A stretch of DNA of 64,000 nucleotides from Arthrobacter sp. TMP15. Its GTDB lineage: Bacteria; Actinomycetota; Actinomycetes; Actinomycetales; Micrococcaceae. This document shows, piece by piece, positions 42,301 to 50,811 of the stretch. The DNA lies in assembly GCF_039529835.1 (NCBI RefSeq), contig NZ_CP154263.1:48312-112311 (forward strand). Direction: 5' to 3'. Each line of letters starts with the position of its first letter. The first letter of the stretch is position 1. Under the pieces are notes generated by a model. It was not told the DNA's origin. It did not search any database and saw only the letters and a list, made by a program, of their open reading frames with translations. A program made the position numbers and the translations under genes.

Positions 42301-44920
42301 CAAGCCGCTCATCGTGGTCCCTGGCCACATGCTCGAACAATTCACTCGCGAGTGGCTGGAATGGTACCCCCAAGCTGTCCTTCTCTCAGCAGCTACTGAG
42401 GACCTGAGCGCCAAGAAAAACGATCCTAATCGACGGCAGAAGTTTGTCGCCCGGGCCGCAGCCAATGACTGGGACGGCATCATCATGACCCAGACCGCTT
42501 TTCAGAGCATCGGTGTGCGCCCTGAAACGATTGAGGCGTACCAAGACACTCTCATCAGCGACGTGCGGGAAACGATCAGCAATGCCTTGAAATCCGGTGA
42601 AGACCGGACGACTGTGAAGAAGCTTGAAACCAAACTGCAGGCCGAAGAAGAGCGCATGAAGAGGCTCATGGGCAAGGCCCCGGACCCTGGTTTGAGCTTT
42701 GAAGACATGGGCGTGGACTATTTGTTCGTGGACGAAGCCCACGACTTCAAGAACTTGCGCACCGTCACCAACATCAAGGGTGCAGCAATCGATGGTTCTG
42801 AACGGGCCACCGATATGCATCTGAAGATGGAATACCTCCGTGCCACTCATGGAGAAAGAGTAGCCACCATGGCCACGGGTACACCCATTGCCAACTCTCT
42901 TACCGAGGCCCATGTCGTTCAGAGGTTCCTGCGCCCCGATCTGCTGCGCGACGCAGGAGTAGAGAACTTCGACGTGTGGGGCGCGACGTTCGGTGAAACT
43001 GTGACAGCCATCGAAATGGACGCCGGAGGCCGGCTAAAGAACAAGGCACGATTCGCCAAGTTCAAAAACGTCCCGGAAATGCTGCGCACCTTCCACGTCT
43101 TCGCAGACGTGAAACTCTCCGAAGACCTCAACCTACCCATTCCCGACATTGCCCCGCGTGAGAGTGACGGGGCGCGCCAGCCCGAGCTAGTTCTCCTGCC
43201 CCGCCCAGCTGAACTTGGCCAGTACATGGAAGCGTTAGGGAAAAGACTGGACAGCCTCAGCGGGTGGTCACAAAAGGGCGAGGACAACGCACTGTCCATC
43301 TACGGGGATGGCCGCAAAGCTGCCTTGGATATGCGCATGGTCGGCATCGAACCGACCTCGACCACGAAGCTCGATCTGGTCACCGACAAGATCCTTAAAG
43401 TCTGGGAAGCCAACCGAGAGAACCAGTACGAAACCAAGTTCGAGTCAGAAGTAACCTCCGAGCGGCGCGGAGCACTGCAACTGGTGTTCTGCGACGAAGG
43501 AACACCATCAGATAAGAAGGACCCGGACGGCAGACCCGTCTGGACTCCCTACCAACAAATCAAAAACCAGCTCATCGCTGGTGGCATCCAGCCCGAGCAA
43601 GTCCAGTTCGTCCACGACTTCCCCAAGCCCGAACAAAAAGCGGCCCTGTTTGAAAAGTGCCGCACCGGCGAGGTTGCCGTTTTGCTTGGTTCCACGAAGA
43701 AAATGGGCACCGGGACTAACGTGCAGCTGCGCGCCAAAGCGCTCCACCACGTCACCTGTCCCTGGCGACCGGCAGACTTGACTCAACGCGACGGACGGAT
43801 CATCCGCCAAGGCAACGGCAACGCCGAAGTCAACATCTACCAGTACGCCACCGTCGGCAGCCAAGATAGTGCCGCGTGGGACGGTATCCAACGCAAAGCC
43901 ACCATGATCAACCAAGTCTTACGTGGCAGCCTGGACGTGCGAGAGATTGAAGACGTAGGCGACCAAGCACTGAACGCGGCACAGATCAAAGCAGTCACCA
44001 GCGGGAACCCACTGCTGATGGAAAAGATCGAAGCCGACGCCACACGGACCAGGTTCGAACGCCTCAAGCGAAGCCACGAACAAACACACACCAATGTCCG
44101 CTGGGCCAAATCGCGATCCCTCACCAGTATTGAGACGGCCGAGCGGAAACTGCCCGCCGTGCTGGCAGCCATCCCGCTAGTGACCCCCACCAACGGCGAC
44201 GCTTTCACAATGCGCTTTGCCAGCGGCACAGTGGACAAACGCACCGACGCCCTGGCAGCGCTGTACCAATGGACGAAGGACAACACCACCGACTACGGGA
44301 ACTATGGCCGTACTCCCAAGGACTACGGCACCGTGGCCACCCTTGGTGGCCACGAACTCGTCGTCTCTAACGCCTTCCACCAATCCCGCCTCGGTGAGTA
44401 CCAAGACCTGCTCATCGAAGCGAAAGGCGTACCAGACACCGGCCTTGTTCTGGCGCGTAGGGAAATCATGGAGAGCGGGGCTGGCCTCATTACACGACTG
44501 GAAAACCGGGTCTCCTCCATCCCCGACATAGCCCAAAAGCTCCAAACTACGATAGCCAACGAACAACTGGCCGTCGTGGAAGCGGAGGCACAACTAGCGC
44601 GGCCTTTCAAATACGAGAACGAGCTGGTACAAGCACGCGAAACCAGCAAAGACCTCGACGCCAAACTCAAAGCATCCCTCGAACCTGAGAAAGCACCCGC
44701 TCAAACCCCGCCTGCAGAACCTCAGCAGCCCCAAACAGCCGAGGAAAGGATGCTGGCCAAAGCAATGGAAGCGAAAGCCTTCGCGCAAAACCAATACAGC
44801 TCACCACGGCCCCAACCCGACAAAGCCGCGAAAAGGGACCGCACACCACCAACCCCCACCAGGACCACCGGCCCGGCCAAAGCGCCGCAGCGTCCAGCAC
44901 CAGAACGCGGTGCACGGTGA
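39350..44920 (+). CDS. Giant adenine methyltransferase-SNF2 helicase, DarB-like antirestriction protein
   Basis: An 1856-residue fusion. After a low-complexity N-terminus comes an N6-adenine methyltransferase with SAM loop VLEPGSGSGTF (about 274) and the catalytic NVPF motif (about 334). The SF2/SNF2 helicase follows, with Walker A EVGAGKTGE (about 961), DEAH-type VDEAHDF (about 1128), ATGTPIANS and motif VI QRDGRIIRQGNG (about 1480). This order is shared with DarB of phage P1, which is packaged and injected to protect DNA from type I restriction, and with large proteins of conjugative elements. The C-terminus carries MEAKAFAQNQYSSP and a basic Pro-rich tail. GTG 39350 follows AGGGGA. Residues about 27-131 overlap another gene in a different frame. 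Confidence 0.88.
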   Translation: MAKKSKYLMDGQMSLDSLWSEPEEQRNEHARATRHGNYEEPRPGDVLPDSESRGVLFDLGGTDAGTDGRTNDPVASSPESRPEHYGSGGRDQRGSLQGTRDGVSGDDLQLDSPGTGDHGEQPAAGRGRGLTQEPAPAAQQQSAQEQPAQTPQELSQQFRPLSQDDLAPSGQKSRFAANYEAIGIVRLLEAEQRTATPEEQRSLAKWSSWGAVPQLFDKAEWADERAKLQEVLTEKEYSAASRTTINAHYTDAAIVQQMWTAVEDLGFTSGQVLEPGSGSGTFIGMAPAGATMTGIELDPLTASISQALYPHATIRNESFANTPIQRNSFDLAVGNVPFSKTPLTDPSFNAGDHSMHNHFIIKSLEAVKPGGYVAVLSSSFTLDAANPSARREMSAMADLVGAVRLPTAAHRRAAGTDALTDVLLFRKREPGREPANTEWETVGPKIVNGTNIKINNYYDTHPQNVLGTITVGTGMYGPRTVTVKAEGELSEVPTLLGTRLQNITQDALAQDRAFAPIQQAQAVQPAALLSTSNAVWDGTIRSERDGTFTIAESSSYVPFDFPKAHAAELRQLLGMRDGARALIEMEASDQEDTPLLAEKRQALGESYTAYVDKYGPVNRYTLRERINKDTGDSTFSKVIPTAVQKIQFNDPFGSLPAALEDFKEETQEASPGGLLQHRQMLVRKPVLGADTVDEALAICMDTYGAPDVEVIADLVGSTPDEARLQLGTLVFDDPSSNTLLTAPEYLSGNVRIKLEEAREAASKDPRWNTNVAALEKVQPTPVGMDDVEARLGAVWVSPEYHEAFVREILNDPSATVTGMGSGIWRVKANRGTLKATSEWGTSRRPAPDLLQTILEQKTIQVEDKDDDGKLVANMEETEAANEAANQLQERFAEWVWEEPQRANQLIGEYNKRFNSIALRDYTQEGQRLTLPGLTSSKPPHPHQRTAVARIISEPAVGLFHEVGAGKTGEMVMGAMELKRLGMVNKPLIVVPGHMLEQFTREWLEWYPQAVLLSAATEDLSAKKNDPNRRQKFVARAAANDWDGIIMTQTAFQSIGVRPETIEAYQDTLISDVRETISNALKSGEDRTTVKKLETKLQAEEERMKRLMGKAPDPGLSFEDMGVDYLFVDEAHDFKNLRTVTNIKGAAIDGSERATDMHLKMEYLRATHGERVATMATGTPIANSLTEAHVVQRFLRPDLLRDAGVENFDVWGATFGETVTAIEMDAGGRLKNKARFAKFKNVPEMLRTFHVFADVKLSEDLNLPIPDIAPRESDGARQPELVLLPRPAELGQYMEALGKRLDSLSGWSQKGEDNALSIYGDGRKAALDMRMVGIEPTSTTKLDLVTDKILKVWEANRENQYETKFESEVTSERRGALQLVFCDEGTPSDKKDPDGRPVWTPYQQIKNQLIAGGIQPEQVQFVHDFPKPEQKAALFEKCRTGEVAVLLGSTKKMGTGTNVQLRAKALHHVTCPWRPADLTQRDGRIIRQGNGNAEVNIYQYATVGSQDSAAWDGIQRKATMINQVLRGSLDVREIEDVGDQALNAAQIKAVTSGNPLLMEKIEADATRTRFERLKRSHEQTHTNVRWAKSRSLTSIETAERKLPAVLAAIPLVTPTNGDAFTMRFASGTVDKRTDALAALYQWTKDNTTDYGNYGRTPKDYGTVATLGGHELVVSNAFHQSRLGEYQDLLIEAKGVPDTGLVLARREIMESGAGLITRLENRVSSIPDIAQKLQTTIANEQLAVVEAEAQLARPFKYENELVQARETSKDLDAKLKASLEPEKAPAQTPPAEPQQPQTAEERMLAKAMEAKAFAQNQYSSPRPQPDKAAKRDRTPPTPTRTTGPAKAPQRPAPERGAR
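39429..39740 (+). CDS. Small TnpV-like protein nested inside the giant gene
   Basis: A 103-residue protein read in the +1 frame relative to the giant gene. Start ATG 39429 is preceded by GGAGGAG at good spacing. It begins MNTHGQHAMETMKNHDPETF, contains FSTLGEQMQEQMEELMTQL and INVARSRAREMVYQEMIY, and ends in acidic residues. The last helix resembles TnpV-type proteins of mobile elements, and similar small proteins are found beside large helicases in conjugative elements. Third codon positions are G/C-rich in this frame and A/T-rich in the giant frame, so this frame is the better coding candidate in the interval. Confidence 0.72.
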   Translation: MNTHGQHAMETMKNHDPETFSQILNPEEYFSTLGEQMQEQMEELMTQLLPPRSPGQSTMEVVGGINVARSRAREMVYQEMIYSSIPPEPEIMENNPLPDEDED

Positions 44921-44940
44921 CACTGCACAGTGTAGAAAAG

Positions 44941-44979
44941 AAAGAGCGGCTCCGAATCTATCGCCGAAGGCCGCTCTTT
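44941..44979 (+). terminator. Hairpin between convergent genes
   Basis: AAAGAGCGGC (44941-44950) pairs with GCCGCTCTTT (44970-44979). A-rich bases before and T bases within the arm allow termination from both sides, for the giant gene (ending at 44920) and the minus-strand gene ending at 44999. Confidence 0.75.
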
Positions 44980-44998
44980 GCGTGCCACAGCAAATGTT

Positions 44999-45466
44999 CT
45001 ATCCGAAGTAAGAGGCAAACCATGCCGTGATCATCGACCACGCAGGTGCAAATGCGTCGGCGGCGACCAGCACACCACCGACACCCACCCACGCGAGTGG
45101 AAAGTTCTTATAGTCGTCTTTCAACGGCACGTTACTTTCCTCCATCAGGCGGTGTCTGATGGACACAAACCCTCCGATTGCAACACACGTTGCCCCCACG
45201 AATGTTACTCCGAAAGGCCAGATGGGAGCTGAGGCGAGGATGAAAAGGACAACGAAAGCAGCGATAAGAATTATCGTGTTCTTCCGAACTTTCTTCCTCT
45301 GTTCGGGTGTAGGGGATGTCTCATAGTTGGCAGTGACTGAGGCGTTAACAACGGCCGCCGAGCTGGCAGTGACAGTGACGGTGACGACAGCAGCGGCCCT
45401 GCTGTGCCCATCGTTAGTAGTAGCTCAGGCGTGCGCCGTGACGGCGGGGCCAGCAGGTAATGCCAT
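44999..45466 (-). pseudogene. Membrane protein gene interrupted by an in-frame TGA at codon 14
   Basis: AAGGAG stands six bases before ATG 45466. The frame MALPAGPAVTAHA then meets TGA (45427-45425) and continues open for 141 codons to 44999. The continuation has TASSAAVVNASVTANYETSP, KKVRKNTIILIAAFVVLFIL and a second membrane part WVGVGGVLVAADAF. No ATG, GTG or TTG occurs in this frame before GTG 45199, inside the membrane domain. It is therefore either a fresh nonsense mutation or a readthrough gene. It lies downstream of the 418-residue gene on the same strand. The product would have two or three membrane helices; the family is unknown. Confidence 0.6.
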
Positions 45467-45566
45467 GAAGAACTCCTTGGTTTTTGTACACCATTTGTAC
45501 CGTGTCTATCATTGCCGCATATGAGACGTTCCCTAAACGGCTATCCGAATGTGAACGGCAGGCAGG

Positions 45567-46823
45567 CTATCTCGCCAGGCCGGGTTGTTGGCGCTGGCGC
45601 TGTTCCGGAGCGCTGCCGCGGGTCGTGGTGGCAGTCTTTCCTTTACCTGCTGCGACGTGGGCCACCGGAAATTGATGCTGGGAGGATGCGAAGGATGCGG
45701 CTTGCATGGCCTTTTGGAGAACTTTGTCGGTTCCGTACTGTTCTTTCAGTTTCAACGATGAAACGACCGAGTCGAAGTAGTCCTGATTGGTCCCACGGTC
45801 CAAGTAGTCGATGGACTTCTCCTCGACTGTCGCTGCTTGAACGAAGGGGAGGTTCAAATTCTCGCGGAGGTCTTCGTATAAGCCCGGGTCGTTGACTACT
45901 TCTGACAAGTTCCCGCCATGCTCGATAACAGAGGTTAGGGCGAACGGCTCAGTGGGGTCATCAAGTCCGTCGCGCATCAAGACAGCCTGGACGGCTTGTG
46001 CAGCCTCCAGCCTGCGCGCGTTGTCCTCTTTGCTGTGTCCCTCCACACCAAAGTGCATCTCCTTGCCCAGCTCCGCAGCCTTAGCAGCTCCGCTGGCCAC
46101 TGCGGTTACCCTGTCCTGGGCAAGAAGTTCAGCCTGGCCAGCGAGGGTACCTCGCATGAAAGAAACCACCTCCCTTGCCGTGATGAGGGGATTACCGTCG
46201 CCGTCGGATAAGCCAAACTGCTGGTTCTGCAGCATCGCGTCTAGCGCCTGTTCTAGCTGCGGATCGGCAATGACTTCTTGCGGGTTTCCGCGGTGTGAAA
46301 CAACGAGTCTGTGGATCGGAAGCAGAGAGGTTGCAGCTGTGGGTAGCGTTGAGTTGGGGTCCAGGCACCGCTCAACCATCTTCTCGGCCTCAACCGCTCG
46401 ACGAACGTTTGCTACTTGGTTAGATTCCTCGAGGTTGGAACCCATCGCGTGGAGGATGAATTTGGCCGCATCCTCAATTTCTTCTTCTTCGATGGTCACC
46501 ATCTTCTGGCCCCACTCGATGATTTTCTCTGGCTGATGGCCGGACCACACGTCGAGAGGCACATAGTCAAAGTCGAGGGTCGAGCTGATCTCCACGACTG
46601 GCCATTGAACGTTCTGGTCAAGCCCAGCAAACTGATCCCACCCTAGATCAGGGACGTCGTGTTCATTAAGGGCGATGACACGGAACCGAATTGCCTCCGC
46701 TTCCAGAGCGATCAGAGTTGCTCGAGTGGCACCTTCGGGCGCTCCTGGTACGTGGAATACATTGGCGATTCTTGGAAGAACGAGGCGGGCCTCTGAAGCT
46801 TCCTGATTCTTCATTTCTGACAT
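45567..46823 (-). CDS. Hypothetical transfer-associated protein with secretion-like C-terminus
   Basis: A 418-residue soluble protein starting at ATG 46823 with AAAGGAG seven bases upstream. Most of it is helical and acidic, with no catalytic motif recognised. The end QKAMQAASFASSQHQFPVAH then VAAGKGKTATTT parallels the 343-residue protein (ARQFAESQQKHP then AAAGKGKTVNK) and the giant protein. It lies just downstream of the secretion operon on the same strand. I infer a cargo of the type IV system or a relaxosome partner; the sequence alone does not tell what it does. Confidence 0.72.
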   Translation of the reverse strand: MSEMKNQEASEARLVLPRIANVFHVPGAPEGATRATLIALEAEAIRFRVIALNEHDVPDLGWDQFAGLDQNVQWPVVEISSTLDFDYVPLDVWSGHQPEKIIEWGQKMVTIEEEEIEDAAKFILHAMGSNLEESNQVANVRRAVEAEKMVERCLDPNSTLPTAATSLLPIHRLVVSHRGNPQEVIADPQLEQALDAMLQNQQFGLSDGDGNPLITAREVVSFMRGTLAGQAELLAQDRVTAVASGAAKAAELGKEMHFGVEGHSKEDNARRLEAAQAVQAVLMRDGLDDPTEPFALTSVIEHGGNLSEVVNDPGLYEDLRENLNLPFVQAATVEEKSIDYLDRGTNQDYFDSVVSSLKLKEQYGTDKVLQKAMQAASFASSQHQFPVAHVAAGKGKTATTTRGSAPEQRQRQQPGLAR

Positions 46824-46885
46824 GGCTGACTCCTTTACTCGTTGCTAGAGAATGTGTGTGTGGGCGTTCAGCCGCGAGATCTTCT

Positions 46886-47431
46886 TCATGATAAAAGCTT
46901 GTCCGCTGGCGGTGACAGTAATCGCACGCCACTGCTGCTTGCTGTTCCAAGTCCCCATTGTTGCGTCCCGATGTCATGGTCGGCTTTAGCTTCGTCATGC
47001 AACCTGAGTGAGTCGGGTGCAGCAATGGTCCGGTACTCGTCGAGGTCGTCGGTGTGACCGCTTTTGCATTTTCTGAAGGGTCCTTCTTCGGACATGACCC
47101 GGTCGTAGTGCCGGTCCGCGTGTTCGAGTATCCATGAGGACATTGCCCCTCCCCCGGCAGCGAAGGCGTCTTCCCAGGCATACCAGGCCGCGACCATGCG
47201 CCCCACGACGGACTTGTGGAGCCACCACTGATCGCACCACGACATGAGTGGACTATCGCGTTTCAAAGCGCTCATCCTGGCGTCAGCCAGTTCGTAATAG
47301 GGGCTGTAAGTGCGTTCAAAGAACTCGTACACGTCTTGGTGTTTGGGTTCTGCCGCTTGAGCTTCTTCACCGTCCTGTGAGTCCCCATCGTCGATCACTT
47401 CCCCGGTTTCCTCATCGTATGCTTCACTCAT
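46886..47431 (-). CDS. DUF4913 family protein
   Basis: A 181-residue protein. The central region YEFFERTYSPYYEL, CDQWWLHKSVVGRMVAAWYA and SWILEHADRHYDRVMSEEG matches DUF4913, found on actinobacterial plasmids and integrative elements next to coupling-protein genes. The N-terminal 35 residues are acidic. Its start overlaps the stop of the coupling protein by four bases, so it belongs to the secretion operon. Function is unknown; an adaptor for the coupling protein is plausible from gene order. Confidence 0.83.
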   Translation of the reverse strand: MSEAYDEETGEVIDDGDSQDGEEAQAAEPKHQDVYEFFERTYSPYYELADARMSALKRDSPLMSWCDQWWLHKSVVGRMVAAWYAWEDAFAAGGGAMSSWILEHADRHYDRVMSEEGPFRKCKSGHTDDLDEYRTIAAPDSLRLHDEAKADHDIGTQQWGLGTASSSGVRLLSPPADKLLS

Positions 47432-49272
47432 GCCGCTACCCCGGCCACCGCGTCAGGATCACGACGCATAGCTTCTATAGATTCAGTGGCTTCCTTGATG
47501 GTGTTTTCTGCCTGCGGATCGTACTTCTTCAACGATGCCCGGATTCCTTCTTGATGCTTAGTCACCATCCACGGCACAGTCCGCAGCAGCGCAGCCCGGT
47601 TCCCCGAGGAGAGCAACACTGCCCGTCCCTTGGGAAGCGCAGAGAGTTCTGCCGGATCAAAGACCTTATCTTTTTGTTCCTGGCGAGGCCCGCGCGGCAT
47701 TCCCTGGGATCCCGGGGAACCCGGGGTCGAGTAGTAGTAGTCACCGATAGCATCAGAGAACAAGGACAGAAGATGTCCGGGCTTGTTCCCTCCCGCGTAA
47801 GCCACCCAGTTCGCAGCCTCCAAAAGGGCATCCATTCCTGCCTTGCCCCACACACCTTCGCCTTGCGGGTAGGACTGGAGAATCGTGTCGATGAGAATCC
47901 CGCGCGATCCGTAATGGGAGTACAACTTGGGAAGTTTGGGCCACCGGCACACGTTGGCCGCTTCATCCAGAACCACCACCAAAGGCGCTTTTAGCCGGCC
48001 CCCAGGAAGGGTGGAGGCTTTGAACTCCCCAGCATCACAGACCGCCACCGTTAGTGCGGTGACCAACGCCTTGGCTGAACCTGAACCATCTTTGGAAAGG
48101 CTGTAGAGCGTATTGGAGCCTTCCAAGAACTTCACCGGGTCAAAGAGCATCCGGCCCGCACCGTTCTCCTCACCGGCGGCAGGATTCACCCAACTGGCAA
48201 TTTGGCGGTTGGATAGGCTTTTCGTCATGACCTGGGCGGTGGAGAAAACACCGGAGCGTTCCTGCGGGGCCGCGTTGTAAATACCGATCAGCTCATTCAA
48301 GACTTCCTTGTACATGGTGCCATCGAGCAGTTCCACCGCCACCGGCGCTTCTGCTTCGGGAGCGGCAATCCATTCCTGAACATCGCGTAACCAGTACTTT
48401 GCTCCCGTCGTTCCAGCGTCGTTGGGTAGGGCTTGTCCTTGACTGATCGCTGCGGCTAGGAACAGTCCGCGTAGCAACGTCGTGGCTCGTTCTTCAAAGA
48501 ACCCTCCGTTAGCCGAGGATGACACTGCCTCCATCTCGGCCTTGGCGAACAACTCGGCCAAGTCATAAGCCTTGGATTCATCGGTGACCGGCGCCAAGGG
48601 GTTGAACCACCAATCCGCTGATTCCCCCACAATCGCCTGCGGATCAAAGACGAAGACCTTTCCAACAGCCTCTCTGACGCCCCGAGTGTGATCGTGAAGC
48701 CCACGCTTATTCTCAGTGACCAACACCGGGCCGGTGGCATCAAGAATGTGCGGGATGCCGAAGCAGGAAGACTTACCCGTACGAGGGCCAGCGAACAACA
48801 ATCCCACATCTTCTAAAGAGGTGTAAAGCATCTTCCCCGCCGGTAAAACCGCCCCGAGGGGAAGACCCACGAAACCCTCTGTACCACCACCCAAACGCTT
48901 TGCCGTGGCTTGGGCCGACTTCTGCGTCAACGACTTCACTTCCGAAACTGAAGCCATATGAGGTGCCGCGGAATCTACCCACGCAGACCTGCCCCCCATT
49001 TTCCGCCACACGAACATGCCTGCAAAAACAAGAAGAAGAACGAGTAACGCGGCCACGCCCATGCCGATCAAATACAGCGGTGTCCACGTCGCCTCTTTTT
49101 TGGTCAGGGTGAGAATGACGGCGGCCGGAGAGGCCCACACACTCGTGCGGAACCACTGCCCGAGGGAGAAACCGGCAGTAATCGAAAGAGCGATAGCAAC
49201 GACGATGGAAATGAGAATCGTCGTGGCACGATCACGACGGCGAAGGTAGCGTGCGCGTGTTGGGGCACCCAT
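47428..49272 (-). CDS. Type IV coupling protein (VirD4/TraG-like)
   Basis: A 614-residue membrane ATPase that brings the relaxase-DNA complex and other cargo to the secretion channel. Two N-terminal helices lie at about residues 18-36 and 65-89. Walker A is GPRTGKSS (162-169). PLVVVLDEAANVCRWPKLP is Walker B. GILIDTILQSYPQGEGVWG is the TraG-type motif after it. ATG 49272 touches the stop of the VirB4-like gene without a gap. It is the most probable receptor for the C-terminal tails shared by four proteins in this window. Confidence 0.93.
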   Translation of the reverse strand: MGAPTRARYLRRRDRATTILISIVVAIALSITAGFSLGQWFRTSVWASPAAVILTLTKKEATWTPLYLIGMGVAALLVLLLVFAGMFVWRKMGGRSAWVDSAAPHMASVSEVKSLTQKSAQATAKRLGGGTEGFVGLPLGAVLPAGKMLYTSLEDVGLLFAGPRTGKSSCFGIPHILDATGPVLVTENKRGLHDHTRGVREAVGKVFVFDPQAIVGESADWWFNPLAPVTDESKAYDLAELFAKAEMEAVSSSANGGFFEERATTLLRGLFLAAAISQGQALPNDAGTTGAKYWLRDVQEWIAAPEAEAPVAVELLDGTMYKEVLNELIGIYNAAPQERSGVFSTAQVMTKSLSNRQIASWVNPAAGEENGAGRMLFDPVKFLEGSNTLYSLSKDGSGSAKALVTALTVAVCDAGEFKASTLPGGRLKAPLVVVLDEAANVCRWPKLPKLYSHYGSRGILIDTILQSYPQGEGVWGKAGMDALLEAANWVAYAGGNKPGHLLSLFSDAIGDYYYSTPGSPGSQGMPRGPRQEQKDKVFDPAELSALPKGRAVLLSSGNRAALLRTVPWMVTKHQEGIRASLKKYDPQAENTIKEATESIEAMRRDPDAVAGVAA

Positions 49273-50811
49273 TTAGGCCACCAAACTTTCCGGGGTAGTA
49301 GAGATACGGCTTCGAGCGTCCGTGACGTGTTTTTCATCCTCAATCTGAGTCAAGGTCATCTGCACAGCAATGCCGACTCGTCCCGGAACTTTCAGCAGGA
49401 TCTTTCCCGCCCCTGGTGGAGGTGTCGGGCTTCCATCAGCGGCGGGTTTTTGAGCCCATGAGGGGGGAACGTTGAAACCGGCAACGGTGGCGACTTCACG
49501 AGCGTTTAAGGGTTGAACAGCGCTCAGAGCGTCCAGGTCATCAAGGGTGAGGGCCATCAGGCCCAGCATCCCGCAGCGCTGGGCGAAACCTTTCGCTGTC
49601 TCTCGATCTTTAGCGTTGGGTAGGGACAGGAAATCTTTGGGGCTGTGAGTAATTTTTAGCTCGCTGACCCCTTGGCCACGGTTCGTGCGTCCTACCCGGT
49701 CAGCGCGGTCAATGATGCCTTCACAGGCACGCATGGGGTACCAAAATTCGTCCTGAATGGCGAAGTAGGAACCCCAGCGCATTTTAGGTTCGTAGAAGTC
49801 CCCGCACGCGGCCGCTTCGGCCGCTTTACGTCGCTCAAATTCGGCTAGTTCCCAGTGGGCATCCATGGCAGAGAAGCCAATATTCCATGTGCCCAGCATT
49901 GCCGCTGAAAGCATTTTAGAGTTTGATTCGGGGATGGATGAGGTATCGAAGCAGAACCCGCCCGGATTGCCCAAAGGTATCCGCACGCTCTTACGCCCGA
50001 GCAGTAGCGCGCCCATGCGGCCCTTGATGAGGGCTTGCAGAGACTGGCCGAGTCCCTTGAATTCTGCATGGAACGCAGTAGCAGTGTCACAACCAGAAAT
50101 TTCCAGCACGTCTGGGGGAACGTGGTCAAAGGCTTGTAGAAGATCCGGCATCCACGGATCTTTGACTGTGTGAATGACGACCTTGACCAGTTCCTCTAGA
50201 ACAGTTTCTTCAATATCGGAGAGTGGTTTGTTCGAGCCACGGTTGATCTGGGTAAACAAGATCACCGTATCTACCGCTTTATCAATAGCTAAGGCGTAAA
50301 GTTGGTCCCCAATTTCACCGCCAATCTCGGCGGCAGCATCACCGAGGGAACCTAGGTCAAGGCCGTTAATATGATCGGGTTTACCGGGGCCGAAACTGAA
50401 ACGGTTCCCACCGATTGCTTCAATGGCTTCCCCGTACTCATTCTTGATCGGGTCAAAAGCTGCCGGGATAATCCCGCGTGCAGCCATGGAATACATGAAC
50501 CGTAAAGCCATACTGGATTTACCGTTGCCATTGAGGCCAAAGAGCATCATCGACGGGGAAGAAATCAGACCGGCGTCGTACCAGGTCTTCATATCCCCAC
50601 ACACAGCAGTATTGACGTTCATATCCCGGCCCAAGGGTGTTCCCACGTTCGGGCGGGAGGTACCAGCGGAGAAAGGGTAAATCCCGCACAGCTGCGTAGA
50701 GGATGAATACCACTGGGGCGGTTGAGGAATTTTCCCCCACCGGCCTCCACCTAGACCAGTCAACCCGCGAGAGGTCTTATGGTGCTTGATGATGTTGCTG
50801 AAAATTCCCAT
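49273..50811 (-). CDS. VirB4-like conjugation ATPase
   Basis: A 512-residue ATPase. Walker A is LFGLNGNGKSSMALRF (about 90-104). AAFDPIKNEYGEAIEAIGGN follows, as in VirB4/TraE proteins. The Walker B region is YFAIQDEFWYPMRACEG, with RADRVGRTNRGQGV just downstream. It powers pilus biogenesis and secretion at the inner side of the membrane. ATG 50811 has AAGGGG at good distance and overlaps the preceding stop (TGATG). A longer reading from 50856 is not needed. In actinobacteria the VirB4 function is often divided between this protein and the SCO6880 protein encoded upstream. Confidence 0.9.
   Translation of the reverse strand: MGIFSNIIKHHKTSRGLTGLGGGRWGKIPQPPQWYSSSTQLCGIYPFSAGTSRPNVGTPLGRDMNVNTAVCGDMKTWYDAGLISSPSMMLFGLNGNGKSSMALRFMYSMAARGIIPAAFDPIKNEYGEAIEAIGGNRFSFGPGKPDHINGLDLGSLGDAAAEIGGEIGDQLYALAIDKAVDTVILFTQINRGSNKPLSDIEETVLEELVKVVIHTVKDPWMPDLLQAFDHVPPDVLEISGCDTATAFHAEFKGLGQSLQALIKGRMGALLLGRKSVRIPLGNPGGFCFDTSSIPESNSKMLSAAMLGTWNIGFSAMDAHWELAEFERRKAAEAAACGDFYEPKMRWGSYFAIQDEFWYPMRACEGIIDRADRVGRTNRGQGVSELKITHSPKDFLSLPNAKDRETAKGFAQRCGMLGLMALTLDDLDALSAVQPLNAREVATVAGFNVPPSWAQKPAADGSPTPPPGAGKILLKVPGRVGIAVQMTLTQIEDEKHVTDARSRISTTPESLVA

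Noticed and set aside
45425..45427. Selenocysteine codon
   Set aside because: The in-frame TGA lies in an alanine-rich N-terminus with no redox motif, and no SECIS-like hairpin was recognised directly after it.
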